This document shows, one piece after another, positions 1 to 12,108 of a DNA stretch of 64,000 nt; position 1 is the first letter of the stretch; each line of letters opens with the position of its first letter. The notes under the pieces were generated by a model. That model did no database searches. It was not told the DNA's origin and saw only the letters and a program-made list of their open reading frames with translations. Both the position numbers and the translations under genes were made by a program. This stretch comes from Elmis aenea (Eukaryota > Arthropoda > Insecta > Coleoptera > Elmidae), in NCBI GenBank assembly GCA_947652605.1, contig OX393582.1:16392544-16456543 (forward strand), in the 5' to 3' direction.

Positions 1-448
1 TTGCTGAAATAATGGCAATTCGCCTAACATATCTTCTAAAGATGTTTCCAACAATCTTAATTTCGTTATCATTAGACCAATAAAATGTTCTGTAGCTTTT
101 ATTTATATCATAGTTTCAATTGTTTTTCAGAGCATTCTCGATTTTATGAATTATTTACACAAATTTAAATGAAATAGCGTCAGTGGTAGAGAAGATAATA
201 GTATTTTTCTAAAATCACATTTTTCAGTTTTTTTTGTAATAAATCAAAAACGAATCAAACTATCCAGGATTTCTTTTCATATTCTTAATCGTCATAAAAA
301 TGTGCAACTTTTCTCTAATTTAACCGACCTTGTATCTCTTACCGTTTCCAAGATAGCAATGGTGAGCATCGAAAGAAGCACCACCCTGTATAACCAAAAG
401 TGGGCATTTTGGATAAGGCAAAACTTTGTGTTTTCACACTTATACTTA
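1..448. other. Intronic edge sequence with one foldback-type repeat end
   Basis: No coding sequence is seen. Bases about 310-389 resemble the right end of a TACAGGGTG-type element: text like 'taaccgaccttgtatctctt' followed by an end reading caccaccctgta. The matching left end is outside the window or lost. The stretch probably lies in an intron of the LAPTM4-type gene. Confidence 0.45.
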
Positions 449-837
449 TACAGTAAATTCTCTCTAAATGCAACATTGTTACATTCAAATGTTTTAAAAA
501 AAATGCATTTATAGAAAAAAGATGCATTTAGAGAGTAAAGGAAACCATTTTTAAAAATATTTTTAAAATCTTTCTATTATACAGGGTGTTGCATTAGGTA
601 AAAAAAAATGTCTTTCACTTTAGTATTTTCAAGTTTATTTAAAATTTCACACTTATCCTTAATCGTTAAATTAACTTTCTTCATGATTGATTGATTGACT
701 GTGACACTGACAGTTTTTACTACGGGTAGCTTGATTTTTGAAAGTTGCGTTTATAGAATGTTTTTGCATATATGGAGTAATGCATTTATAGAGTATGATG
801 CACTTATAGAAGTTGCATTTATAGAGAATTTACTGTA
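449..837. mobile_element. pogo/Tc1-mariner-like MITE
   Basis: The element opens TA-CAGTAAATTCTCTCTAAATG and closes with the imperfect inverse ending GAATTTACTG-TA, so the inverted repeats are about 25 bp and TA flanks both sides. The interior repeats 'gcatttata' motifs near both ends. No transposase is visible. CAGTA-type ends with TA duplication fit pogo/Tigger-like non-autonomous elements, which is family inference. A separate TACAGGGTG end lies inside at about 583. Confidence 0.6.
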
Positions 838-933
838 CTAATTTTAAATACATAAGGTGTAATATTTTTTCCTTATGTATTAGTGTACTAATCAGAACAC
901 TCAGTATACTGATAATTTTTGTTATTGTTTTAG

Positions 934-3900
934 CTGATATGGATATGGGAGCCCTGATGACTGTGTGTACATTAGCTATAACTTTATTACTAGTGTATGG
1001 AACGATTAAAGGAAAAGCTACTCATTTACTACCGTTTTTCTGCCTTCAGTTATTCGATTTTGCTATTACTACGTAAGTGCAACTATCTCATTCTCATATT
1101 GTATAGTATTATTTGCTGTGGTTGATTATTATTGACTTGCTTAAAGTGTATTGTAATCATAATCACTGCTCTGTTTATTAAACAAAAATTAATTTAGTCA
1201 CGATTAGCAAATATTTGTGTTTATTTGGCGGTTTTAGAAATTCATCAGTAAAAATGTTTTACTTTATTGCAGTTTAACAGCTACTGGTTACTTCTGCTAC
1301 CTTCGTTCCGTTCATAGCTTGGTAGCTGATCACTGGCATAATCTTCCTTTCCGTAAGGAATTGCTCCAGCTAAGTCCTCAGTATCTTTCGCTGATAGTTC
1401 TTTTTGCATTCCTAATTTCCATGTTGTGGAAGGTACGTACAGTTCATTAAGATTTAAATAACATGCAAAGTTTTGATGGTCATTGTCTTTAACTTACCAT
1501 TACTAATATACCCACAATGTGTTATTTATATCTACACCTTTATGTTTTTGCATAATTTTGTCAGTTTTTACTTTTAAATTTGTCATAGCTTTGCTAAGCA
1601 ATAACTGATAAACAGTGCTACATGTTTTTGTCATTTAAAATATTAAAAATGTTAACTTTACTTCCTGATCATGCTTACGTCACTTTTCTGTAATAGTTAC
1701 GGAGTCTATGAAGTTGAAGCTAAGTTGCTCATTTTTAGTTTGTCACCATTCGATACATTGTGACATAGTAAACCTTTTTTTTAAATAAATTTTTTTAAAT
1801 TTATTAACCGCTGAAAAATAACGACTTTCGTCATCTTGTAAGATAACTTAATGCCCATGTTAAAAAAATTAAATGAATAACGATAGATAAAATATGTATA
1901 TTAATTTTCATCTACCGATTTTGTATTATGATTATCACCAGGACCTTTCAGAGAAAACAGGAGGCCCGGGGCAGAGTGACTAAAAAAAAGGTCTTTGCTT
2001 TCTTGAATTGTTTTAAAATCTGTCCCGGTTCACACTGATGACTCCCGCATTTTTGAAATTCATTGGTATTTTACAGATCGAGTTAAACATTGTGAGGCCC
2101 CTAAATTTGTAAGAGGCTCCCTAAAATCGTGAGGCTCAGGGCAACTGCCCCTTTTGCCCCCCCACTGATAAAGCCTGATTATCACTATACCTTGTGTTTC
2201 ACTGAAAGCACCCCAGCTTGTAACTTATAATAATGATGTGATTTATTTAGCGATTTGCTAATTTTGTCTACATTTTATAACTTATGTATACAGGGTCCTG
2301 CATTAGTGCGTCGGGCTTTCATAGCGTCCTGCCCATAGGAGATTAAAAAACAACTTAAATACATAAAATTATTGGTTTGAAAAGATGTACGTCTTTAAAT
2401 TATTTTCAGCTAAGCAGGGTGTCCCATTTTTGCGCTATAACACAAAGATTTTTTTAAATGGAACACCCTCTAAATTTTTAGGTCTTCGGATATCACTTTT
2501 TAACCTCTACATGAATGTCTGTTCACTTTTTGATTTAGTGACAGTGTTGCCAACTTATTAATTTTTTTCCGAAAAATCTTACATAAGCAGGCTTAACTTT
2601 AAAAAATCGTAGCGACCTTGTTTCTTGAAGTTAAGAAATAAGGTTTAACAATAATGTTAGTTCGGTTAGGGAGCAACATTTTAATAATAAAAAAAAAAAA
2701 TTTAGTGATTACAGTATGTTCACAAAAAAATGCCAAACTTTCCAAACTTCCAAGTGACGTAACTAATGTTTTTCAAATGTAACTACCCCTATTTTATTTC
2801 GCTATTCGATAGCTTTTTTTCTCCTCTTCAATTTTTATAGGGGTTGTCCTATGTCTAAACCCCGTAGTTGTTGAGATATTCAATTTTTTTCACAAAAGTA
2901 GCCATTTAATTGCATTTTTATGCACCGAAGTAGGCCGCGCTGATGCAAATGGTTACATTTGAAAAACATTAGTTATGTCACTTTGAATGTTGGAAAGTTT
3001 GGTATTTTTTTGTAAACAGCCTGTATCACTAAATTAAAAATTTTTATTATTAATATGTTGCTCCCCAACCGGACTAACATTATTGCTAAAACTTTTTCTT
3101 AACTTCAAGAAACGAGGTCGCTACGATTTTTAAAAATTAAGGCTGCTTTTGTGAGATTTTTTGGAAAAAAATTCATAAAATGGCAACACTGACACAAAAT
3201 CAAAAAGTGAACAGACATTCATGTAGAGGTTAAAAAATTACATACGAAGACCTAAAAATATACAGTGTGTTCCATTTAAAAAAATCTTTGTTTTTGTTAT
3301 AGCGCAAAAATGGGACACCCTGCTTAGCTGACAATAATTTTAAGCGCACATCTTTTCAAACCAATAGTTTTATGTATTTAAGTTTTTTTTCTATCTGCTA
3401 CGGGCGGGGCGCTATGAAAGTCCGACGCAATAATGCAGGACCCTGTATAAATATATGAAAATTAAAACTTTCCCTTAATATAACTACTGTGCTTATAAAA
3501 TACAAGTTAATCATCCGTAAAACTTTTTTTAATTTTTGCGATGTTCAACTGTTATTATCATTCGTAATGAAAATCAAAGTGACAAGATCTTGATTGTGTT
3601 AAATAATATTTATTTTTTTGATTCATCCTTAAAAGAGCAATTTTTTTCGACTTATAAATATACTTTAAATGTTTGGAAAAATGACTTTTTTTAAATCGTT
3701 ATTCAACTGAACTAAATTAGGAAGGTTTATCATAATAAGTATGGCTATGAATTTAAACGACGCCACCCTACCTGCAGTGGTTTCACTCTGAAGTTATAAT
3801 TTAAATTTGCCATTTTAAACGAAAATCCATGAAAACAATAGATAATAAAAAATTGTTCTTCAAATGTTACGTTTATTATAAATGTCAAAGTAAAACAATT

Positions 3901-6900
3901 GCAGGTAGGATAACCAAACTTATTACGACAGAATTTCTTAATTTTGTGTAATTGAAAAGCAAATTTTTTCAAATAATATAAAAAATATAAAATAACTGAC
4001 AGTTGTTAGTTTAACCCTTTCAAGACGGATTTTTTTTTTCTAAGCGGAATGTGAAATTTGCTTATTCTTATGGTTTTTGTGTAAATATAAGTGTATTATA
4101 CAAGATTTCAATATAGCCATATTTTTAAAAAAATCCAAATTGTACTCTTGATTATGGGATATACAGGGTGTCCCAAATTCGAGTAAATGCATGGGGATCT
4201 CGCTTATCTTAAGAGCTACGTCGGTTAAATTAGGGCAAAGTTGCGAAATTAGATGCTCATTAATAATCCAAAGAGAAATTGGAAATATCTCAAACGGTAT
4301 CCGAGTAAAATAGGAAAAACTGGAAAATACGATTTTTGAAAATCGTCTATAACTCCTTTGGAGTATGAAATATTTTAAATGTGTAAAGACATTGCCCAAG
4401 CAACTTTTCAAGCCAAATCGAATAGTGGTCACAAATTTTTTTTAGATTGATTCGTTTTTGTTTTATGACAACCAACTTTATTTTTTCATATGGGCGCAAT
4501 TTTTGCTAATTACATAATCAAATAGCATTTATTTTTCTGAATCCATTAATGTATCACACATGGTATTTTACTTCTTCATTCGCTGTAAAATTTAAGAAAA
4601 TACATTTTAAACAATAACCATTATAAATCAGGTTGGCCGGTCATTGTAGTTTATGTTGTTTCCATGACAACCGATCAACAAACTAAAAGTTTTGAAGGCC
4701 TGTTAGTCGTAAAAATGAACTTTAATAACGAAGAAAAACGCGATATGCTGCCCATAAGAAAAAACAAAGTTGGTTGTCTAAAACAAAAACGAATCGACCT
4801 AGGAAAAATTTGTGACCACCATCCGATTCGGCTTAACAAAGTTGCTTGGGCAACTTTTTTACACATTTAAAATATTTCAAACTCCAAAGGAGTTATAAAC
4901 GATTTTCAAAAATGGACTTTCCAGTTTTTCCTAATTTTCTCGGATACCGTTTGAGATATTTTCAATTTCGCTTCGGATTATTAATGAGCATCGAATTTAG
5001 CAACTTTGCCGTAATTTAACCGACCTCGTAGCTCTTAAGATAAGCGAGATCCCCATGCATTTACTCGAATTTGGGACACCCTGTATAGTCCCATTAGGCA
5101 TTTCAGTCGTGAAGTTTATCAGAAAGTGAACCAGAAATATTGTAAATTTGAGATAATAGCGAAATTAGCGGAAAAAACAATGGTACTTATATTCGCACGC
5201 ACTGAAAAGACTGAACTGGCTATATTACAGCTATATTGGGAGTAATTAGCCCAGCAGTATTCATAAACATTTGTCTGGGATATATTGTCCCGTTAGTCTC
5301 GAAAGGGTTAAGCAAAAGATTTATTGGTTTTTTAAGTGTGGATAAAAATTATACAGAACAATTTAAAAGAACGAAGTTGTTGCCATTTCAGATTAAACAT
5401 GAAATGATAATAAAAATTGAAATCTCAGTAATGTAGACTATTTTATCCTTAGTAATTTTGGTTCACCATATTTTGCTAATTACGAGGGGACGCCTTTATT
5501 GTAACACACAGTATATCAGTGTTTCAACTGATATTAATTGATATTTTGGTATTTTATGCCAGCATGGATTCAATTATCAAAATCAATATTTTGTGTTATT
5601 ATAGCACATATCAGTCTGGTCCGCGGACCCCTAGGGGTCCCTTGATCTTTTCATAATGTTCTAAAATTATCCAAATTTATTATAAAATCAAAATTTCATT
5701 ATCCATCGGTAAATTTTATTTCTACAAAAAATAACGATAAATCTTAATAAATACAGGGTGTGTATAAATTGGCGGAAGCGCTACACGTAGCGATGTTCTT
5801 CGTAAAATTCTAAGTCAAAAATCTTAATACAAAAATGTTGTACCATGCTTCCTGTGTCTACAAGAGGTCCTCAAAGTTTTGACATTCAGTCCTTTAATAA
5901 GCGTTATTATTTAATATTTGTTAATGAAAAAGCTGTGATTTGGAATAAAAATAAATTTCTAATAATATTTTTTCTTAGATATTGCGTTTTTCCTTTCAAA
6001 AATTGGTGTTGAAAATATGTTAATCACTGATTTGATTGAAAATAATACACATGGCAACATTGTCATTAGCTGTCATCTCTGTTTTTCTCGTAATTATTTC
6101 TTGTTTGTATTAGACGATACCTAAAAGATTGCAGCTATGTTTATGAACTGAAGACTTTCAGATCGAACAAATATTATAAATAGTAAAAATTGCTAATAAA
6201 AAAATGTCCAAATGCAAATCAATGGATGCAATGTTGCCAAATTGTTGTTTTTTAAAATGGTTCCTGAGGCCATAGGAAGCATGGTACAACATTTTTGTAT
6301 TAAGATTTTCGACTTGGAATTTTACAAAGAACATCACCACGTGTAGCGCTTCTGCCAATTTATACACACCCTGTATAGAAAACAAAAAAAAAGTTTGAGA
6401 AACACTGCCTTATGACAGTGTTTCCTAAACTTTCGCCATCTGTGTACCCCTTCTATAATTTTCGTAACACTGAGTACCCCTCGTTAAAAAAAAATTAAAA
6501 TAAGAAACGAAAAATAAAATTTATTCATAATAAAAGAAATAAAAGTTAAATTATAAATAACATTAATTATAATCGCGCACCCCCACCAAACTCTTCCCGT
6601 ATACCACACTTTGGGAAACACTGCCTTATGGGAACATTTGAATTCCAGTATTCAATTTTAATTCAGTTGTCTATAGCTTATTAAATTAAAACCATGAGTG
6701 TCGTAATTTTAATTATTTTTATTTTGGTTGTTAGGCTTATTGCATTGGTATCGTGTGGCGTTGCTACAAGTTCTTGACACTTCGCAAGCAAGCCATGAGA
6801 AGTACCGTTCATTACATCTTACCGGGAGAGGGCTCAGAACGAGTACCGGAACCCGATTATTCTTCGCTCCTTCCTGATTACGAAGCCGCATGCGCTAGTG

Positions 6901-7136
6901 CTATGAAACAGCCTCCTCCGCCGACTTACGCCGCAGCCATGGCCACTCAACCACCTGCTTATTCAACTAACACTTTAGTTATCGGTGTGAATCATCCACC
7001 AACAAACGGTGAAGTCAATGGCGTCCAGCAAAATACCGTTGTCGAGGAGCATGCTCAAGAAGGAACCGCAGCCAGTGCTGGAGTTGCAAATGCGAATACT
7101 GCTACTGTCCAAATAGAACAGCAACGTCCCAACTAA
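934..7136 (+). CDS. LAPTM4A: LAPTM4-type lysosomal transmembrane protein, 3' part
   Basis: Three exons join in phase: 934-1072, 1273-1432 and 6735-7136 (stop included), each with AG and GT borders. They encode the second half of a four-pass membrane protein: a hydrophobic segment ending LLLVYGTIKGK, then HLLPFFCLQLFDF, a third segment (LSLIVLFAFLISMLW) and the short AYCIGIVWRCYKFL that precedes the tail. This order and wording match LAPTM4A/B, which sit in late endosomes and lysosomes and bind Nedd4-family ubiquitin ligases through PY motifs. The tail carries LPDY, PPTY and PPAY, the expected ligase-binding sites. It is longer than the mammalian tail and rich in Ala, Asn and Gln at its end. 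The first roughly 80 residues must lie left of the window. The 5.3-kb second intron is filled by foldback elements. Confidence 0.9.
1938..2176. mobile_element. hAT-type MITE with 8-bp duplication
   Basis: The block is flanked on both sides by exact GATTATCA (1930-1937 and 2177-2184). It is GC-richer than the surroundings and its ends, ccaggacctttcag and ctgataaagcct, are weak inverted repeats. An 8-bp duplication is typical of hAT insertions. It lies in the LAPTM4 intron. Confidence 0.65.
2289..3447. mobile_element. Giant foldback element, family 1
   Basis: The block starts TACAGGGTCCTGCATTA and ends with the inverse TAATGCAGGACCCTGTA. Left and right halves stay complementary inward to about 2783 and 2952, giving arms of nearly 500 bp around a loop of about 170 bp. 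Both arms contain a second TACAGGGTG-like pair (near 2415-2465 and 3262-3322), so an older element was copied in both arms or inserted before the arms formed. The loop has no recognisable coding sequence. Confidence 0.85.
4162..5085. mobile_element. Giant foldback element with transposase start in loop
   Basis: Ends are TACAGGGTGTCCCAAATTCG and its inverse, flanked by TA. Arms of about 330 bp (4162-4493 and 4752-5085) surround a 260-bp loop. At the loop edge, an ATG at 4715 opens a reading that begins MNFNNEEKRDML. This resembles the start of DUF4817-type N-terminal regions of insect IS630/Tc1/mariner transposases. The reading runs directly into arm sequence and is not a gene. Confidence 0.8.
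5752..6375. mobile_element. Giant foldback element, family 3
   Basis: Ends are TACAGGGTGTGTATAAATTG and the inverse, with arms of about 220 bp (for example gcgctacacgtagcgatg against cgtgtagcgcttctgcc). The loop (about 5970-6160) has no coding sequence. It lies in the LAPTM4 intron, only 41 bases before the next hAT MITE. Confidence 0.8.
6416..6623. mobile_element. hAT-type MITE, CAGTGTTTCC ends
   Basis: Inverted ends CAGTGTTTCC...GGGAAACACTG are flanked by CCTTATGA on the left and CCTTATGG on the right, an 8-bp duplication with one mismatch. The interior is AT-rich and non-coding. It lies about 110 bp before the last LAPTM4 exon. Confidence 0.75.
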
Positions 7137-8486
7137 GTCGGTTTGATATAATTCAATTTTTTCTTTATATTTCGCATGGAATAGTTTGATTAAAACAACC
7201 ATATATATTTTGTATTGTGCAATACAAACATCATTAGCCGACTTATAAGTACTTATTTATATGTGATTATTTAATAACATTAAACTAATGCAGTGGTGTG
7301 CAAATTTTTTTAACTGTGACTTTTTTTTCCAACTTCGAGGCAGTGAATGTCCACTTAGATGTTTTAGCTACATTTTAATTTTAGTATGCTCTTAAGATTT
7401 GTTAAGGTTTTGTTGAGATTATGTGTTTTGCACAGGACCTTAGAGTTGGAATGGCCCCATTTTTTGGCCATTTTGGTACCAGACTTTCCTCCAAATTTAT
7501 TGAAATGTCGATCTTTGGGTACTTACAATTAGTGATTGGTCAAAATGTTATACAGATTTTTTTTTAAATGATTTTCTTTTATTTATTTTGTGGTGTTGTG
7601 GAAATCCACGTTTGCACGCCACTGATTCATTTGTTATTTAGGATTGCAGTTTTGTAAGCATACACAAGCTAGAATAATTATTTTAATCTGTGGCTACTTT
7701 ATTTGTGTCGGATCAGATGGCAGATAACATTTGATCATATTTTTATGTCTCAAATGTTGCGTTTATCAGAGTCAACTTTTGATGAACCAAGGTGTTAGGT
7801 TTTTTAATGCTGCATTGTAATTTACGAGAAACTTAAAAAAAAATTGTGAAGTAATTTTCTTAATAGTTGGCTGTCCTGATTTAAATCTTTAAAAATGTGG
7901 TGCGTTGGTTGCGTTCGGGACGCAGCTCCAAGAGTAGCGCGGAGTTGGAGTTATCTCGAGCGTTGGGGCTGTTTAGATGCAGCGTACGTCAAAGAATCGG
8001 TTGATAATATTATAGAATTATTTTCGATCATAGAATTCCCTTCTTCGTTTAAAATCACTGTGTACTTGTCTTTATTAGACATTTCACGTTTACTTGTATA
8101 TTAATCAATATATTTTGTACCAATGGATCGACACAAATAATTCAAACATTCCTTAATGCGCATACGTGCACTTTCGCACCAGGTCTTGATGTGGAGTAGT
8201 TAGAGAAGCTCGATTTACTCCACTTTTTACACCAACTGTCGTGTCTCGAACACTTTGATGGATGAAAGTGCAGAAGGAGTAAAAAGGGCGGCCGTCCCGA
8301 ACACATCTATTATCTATATGGGGTGGCCAAATTATTATACTCACTACAGATGATCAATTTCTTTATGATTAAGTCAGCATAATATAATATTGGTAATTTA
8401 AAAGATAATTTAGCTTTTATTTTTATGATAAAAATGAGATACGCTGCATATTTGCGAGTCATCAAACTATTTTTGGTACTTTTCTG
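7137..8486. other. LAPTM4 3' untranslated and downstream sequence
   Basis: No gene is seen. The first part is presumably the 3' UTR; I could not fix a poly(A) site. The reading from 7895 is locally less AT-rich but has no recognisable domain. The stretch from 8160 to 8345 is also GC-richer and may be an unassigned MITE. Confidence 0.4.
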
Positions 8487-9034
8487 TTTCGTGAGAGCCA
8501 GTAGTGTCTACTGTCACTGTTTGCCAACCAGCCGCTATTGTTGTATTCTACTACCTTTAATTTTATTACTTACTTAAAAAAAAAAGCTTTAACCAACCTT
8601 TAACGTGATCCTCTTTTACTGACTAAACTAATGACAGTCAAGTTAAAGGTTGGTTAAAGTTTTTTTTTTTTTAAACACGTTGACCGCCGTAATGTGTTGA
8701 AAAAATGTTTGGTTACCGGGCCACCTTGTAAAACAAACCCTCTATAAAAGGCAACTTTTAGTACAAAGTAGTTTAAATTCAACCGCGCTAACTATATAAA
8801 TCTGTTCACCAGGCCACACATTCCCATTGCCCATAAGCATTTTATTATGATATGAATCTGGGGTGAACTGCGCGGCCTGAAAGTAACATGTTGGTGCGAA
8901 GCAACTATGATTCACGCAACGCATTGAACAAATGTAGTGCGAATCGTACTTGATGCACACGGCGGTCAACATGTTAAAGAAAACAAATGCTATTTTTAAT
9001 CCAGTGATGGTAGACACTACTGGCTCTCACGAAA
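8487..9034. mobile_element. Foldback element, TTTCGTGAGAGCC ends
   Basis: TTTCGTGAGAGCCAGTAGTG at 8487 is matched by its inverse ending at 9034. Inner matching pairs include gttgaccgccgtaatgtg near 8690 against the inverse near 8955. A perfect-looking hairpin (ctttaaccaacctttaac, about 8588-8665) is nested in the left half. No coding content is seen. The ends differ from the TACAGGGTG type, so this is another family. Confidence 0.65.
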
Positions 9035-9369
9035 TAAAAAAGTCCCTATTTTTAAATGTTATTTTGTGTCTTGAGAGTCATTTTATCACTTGTCAATTTT
9101 TAATATATTTGTTTGAAATTGTCTTATGCAATAGTGAAGTTATAAACAAACAAACAGGTGAAACCTCTATTACTTTATAAATCTGTAACTCGATTGACCT
9201 CAGTTGCTCGACTTTAGAAAGAGTCCTTTGAGAAATCGGTGCACACGAACTGTAAAGATTCTAATAACACATTAATACCGTCAGGGCCGACAGGGTACAA
9301 TTCCCCGGGCCCGAAATTCATAGGGGCCAGGAAATCGTCCCACAATTTATTTTTTAGTAAATGAGTTTT

Positions 9370-10035
9370 CAAAAATTATATGAAAGAATTTTGGAGGGGA
9401 GAAACATTTCGAAAGAAATTTGGAAGAGGCGCAGTGTGGCTTTACACCAGGTAGAAGCACACAGGATCTAATTTTTACGTTAAGACAGTTAAGCGAAAAA
9501 ACAATGGAACATTCAAAGATGGTGTACTTGTGCTTTATAGATCTTTCTAAAGCCTTCGATAGAGTGCCAAGGGAAAAGATCGGAAGATATTGAAACAAAG
9601 TAGAGTGGGAGAAGGATAATTAAACGCCATCAAGAGTTTATATAAGAGTAGTACAAATTATGTGCGAACCCATAACAGCAGTTCCCAGGAATTTATAACA
9701 ACAGTGGGAGTAAGACAAGGAGGCACATTAAGTCCACTGCTCTTTATAATTCCTATGGATAAAATAATTAAAGAATGTAAGCGAAACACAAAGAAAGCCT
9801 ACTGGGGTTGGAATAAACTAAAACCAATATCCTTAACAGAATTAGCCTTTGCAGATGATGTGGTGCTATTAGCTAAAAGCGAAAACGACTTGCAATTCAA
9901 TCTAGACGTATGGACAGATACATTAAGTAGATATAATATGAATATAACAAAGACAAAGGTTATGGTTATAGCGGAAAAGCATGAACCAGTTACAATTATT
10001 ATGCTAGACCAAAAACAGATAGAGCATATTAACCT
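9370..10035 (+). pseudogene. Non-LTR retrotransposon reverse transcriptase remnant
   Basis: One frame from about 9410 reads CGFTPGRSTQDLIFTLRQ then FIDLSKAFDRVPR, the fingers and first catalytic Asp region of LINE reverse transcriptases. After a frame break near 9600, a second open stretch from 9662 gives GVRQGGTLSPLLF and the catalytic box FADDVVLLAKS. The coding match ends around 10035. The endonuclease, the rest of the RT and any 3' tail are missing, so this is a dead internal fragment. The clade is not certain. Confidence 0.85.
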
Positions 10036-12108
10036 CTATGACCCTGCCTTAATTTTCCATTCTAACTGCATATTTGAGTCGATTTTCCTTCATAACGCCT
10101 TGAAAGTCGAATAAGAGAGGTTTTACCTGTACTAACAGTTATATGCAGTATTAGCATCAATAAAATTACCCAAATCCTTATTGAGTATGTTAATTTGACC
10201 ACTCGTTGTATATGTTAATTTTATTGGCATAAAAAAACATAAATACTGTCTCGTTTGAGGCTGTTATGTCGGTACCATTTGTAGAAAAATATGCTTAAGT
10301 TACCAGCCTTGGTCACTTTTATAAGATAGCTCGTAGCCAGTGAATACAACTTTGACGTACCCTTAAATAAAAGTTAATTCTGCCTAAACTTCTAAAATAA
10401 AAAATCCGTCATCTGTACATATTTTGGGAATTATCATAGTTTAAGTTGTAAGCTGGTCAGTAATAAGGTAGACCGCAGTTTTAAATATTGGAATCAATTA
10501 TATAAATATTAGCGGTGAAATTTTTAGTTTGTTATTTTAAGTTGAGAGTATATTAATTTGATAATAATAGATATACACCTTAATGTAGGTAGAGTCCAGA
10601 AAAAACTTAGTAGAAATTTATATAACGAAGTTAAGCACGTGATACAGGCTGTTTAAAAATAATTTCTCACTATTAAGTAAAAAACTGTATTGGATGGAAT
10701 ATCAATCGGATGGGACAAAAGTTGTTCGTTTTGGAGTGTAATTTAAATTAATAGCCTACTAAATGTATCGAAAAACTGAAAAGCAAATAATTGATTTTTT
10801 CCCATCAGGTACAGTTTGTTAAGCCGTTAATGAGAAATTTGTTTTGAGCATCTATACATAAGAAAATCCCAAAGTTTTAAGTTGTTTAATAGCAATGTTA
10901 ATTTTAATGTACGTGTAAAAATATTAGAGTGTCTGATTATGATTAATAGTTATTAATTAAAAATAAAAAAGAATCGAACAGTCTGTTTACCCTGAATCTG
11001 TAAATGAATCTTATATAACATGTGTTAACTATAACTTAGTTATTATGTGCTCACAGAGTAGGACTAGTTAAAAAGGCAAAACCTTTTGCTGTAACTTTCT
11101 TCACTCTTAATGATTATCATAAATGTTAGGCATTAGAAAATTTTTGCACTGTTTGCATGTTACACTTGCGCTTTGAAAAGAAGCAGAAAAAATATCAATT
11201 TCACATACAACTTGTGTAAATGGTCTTCTAATAAAATAATTTTATGTAAATGGCAGATTTTTGAGATAGTCTAGGGCTGTATGTGTGCATAATTTTACAT
11301 AGAATTCCACATATAAAAGTATGCACCGGGTCGCACTCATTCTGTGCTCACCTTGAGTTTTACTTAATTTGTCAATTTGACAATTAATATTGTACTTTGG
11401 TTATAAAAAGCAATAACCGAGATTATAAAAGAAATTGTATTCAAAAATCTGCAAAATTATGTATCTTGTATACAGCCGGTATGCAAAAAAAAAATGTTTG
11501 GGTGCTTTTAAAAGGGTTGTACTTTGCACACATGCATCATATTGAAATGACTTTTGAAAGAGGTATGTATTGTAAGAGCTTTAATATTAGTTTTTATGAA
11601 AAAAAGTTGGTTAAATTGATCTGGGCGTTTAATTTGAAATTGAAAAAGCGTATGTAATTAATTACAGTCAATGTACATTTCTTTTATTGTCGATAATTAT
11701 TTAGGAACCGAAAAAGTTGTTCTTGAGATGACTGAGTATACAAGCTATTGTGACAAACTTAGTGTTATTTCAACTTTTAAAATGTAATTGTATATGTATT
11801 TTATTATATGTAATAAAAACTTGTTAAATGTCTTCTTTTTTTTTAGTATAAAACAAAGCCTTTGGTTCTAAGTAAATTAAATATTTAACAAAAATGTAAA
11901 AGGTCGTTTGTACCTAAAAGTAATTGTTTTTAAGTGATTTTAGTTTTTTTTTATATATTGACAGGAACAGGACTCTAAAGAAATATTAATATTTCTCAAC
12001 CTCTACACAGGATGGTAGAAGAGGGCGGATTATAACTATAACATAGCAATGTCGGAACGTAGTCCTTTGAAACCTTAGTTGACAATAAAGTTGTAGTGAT
12101 TGCTGAAT
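10036..12108. other. No gene seen
   Basis: AT-rich sequence without splice-supported exons or clear repeat ends. The reading at 11397-11657 has no recognisable motif. An AATAAA near 11812 could be a poly(A) signal for a very long LAPTM4 3' UTR or for an unseen transcript. Confidence 0.35.

Noticed and set aside
339..527. Short readings on both strands near the left edge
   Set aside because: They lie across repeat ends; no motif, splice support or start context.
5616..6407. A larger hAT element with CAGTCTGGTCCGCGGACC and GAGAAACACTG ends
   Set aside because: The flanking eight bases do not match on the two sides and the ends are only partly inverse.
6975..7202. Minus-strand reading of 75 residues
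   Set aside because: Antisense shadow of the last LAPTM4 exon.
7895..8104. Reading MWCVGCVRDAAPRVARSW
   Set aside because: Locally GC-richer but no domain, no splice context, and it ends in AT-rich sequence.
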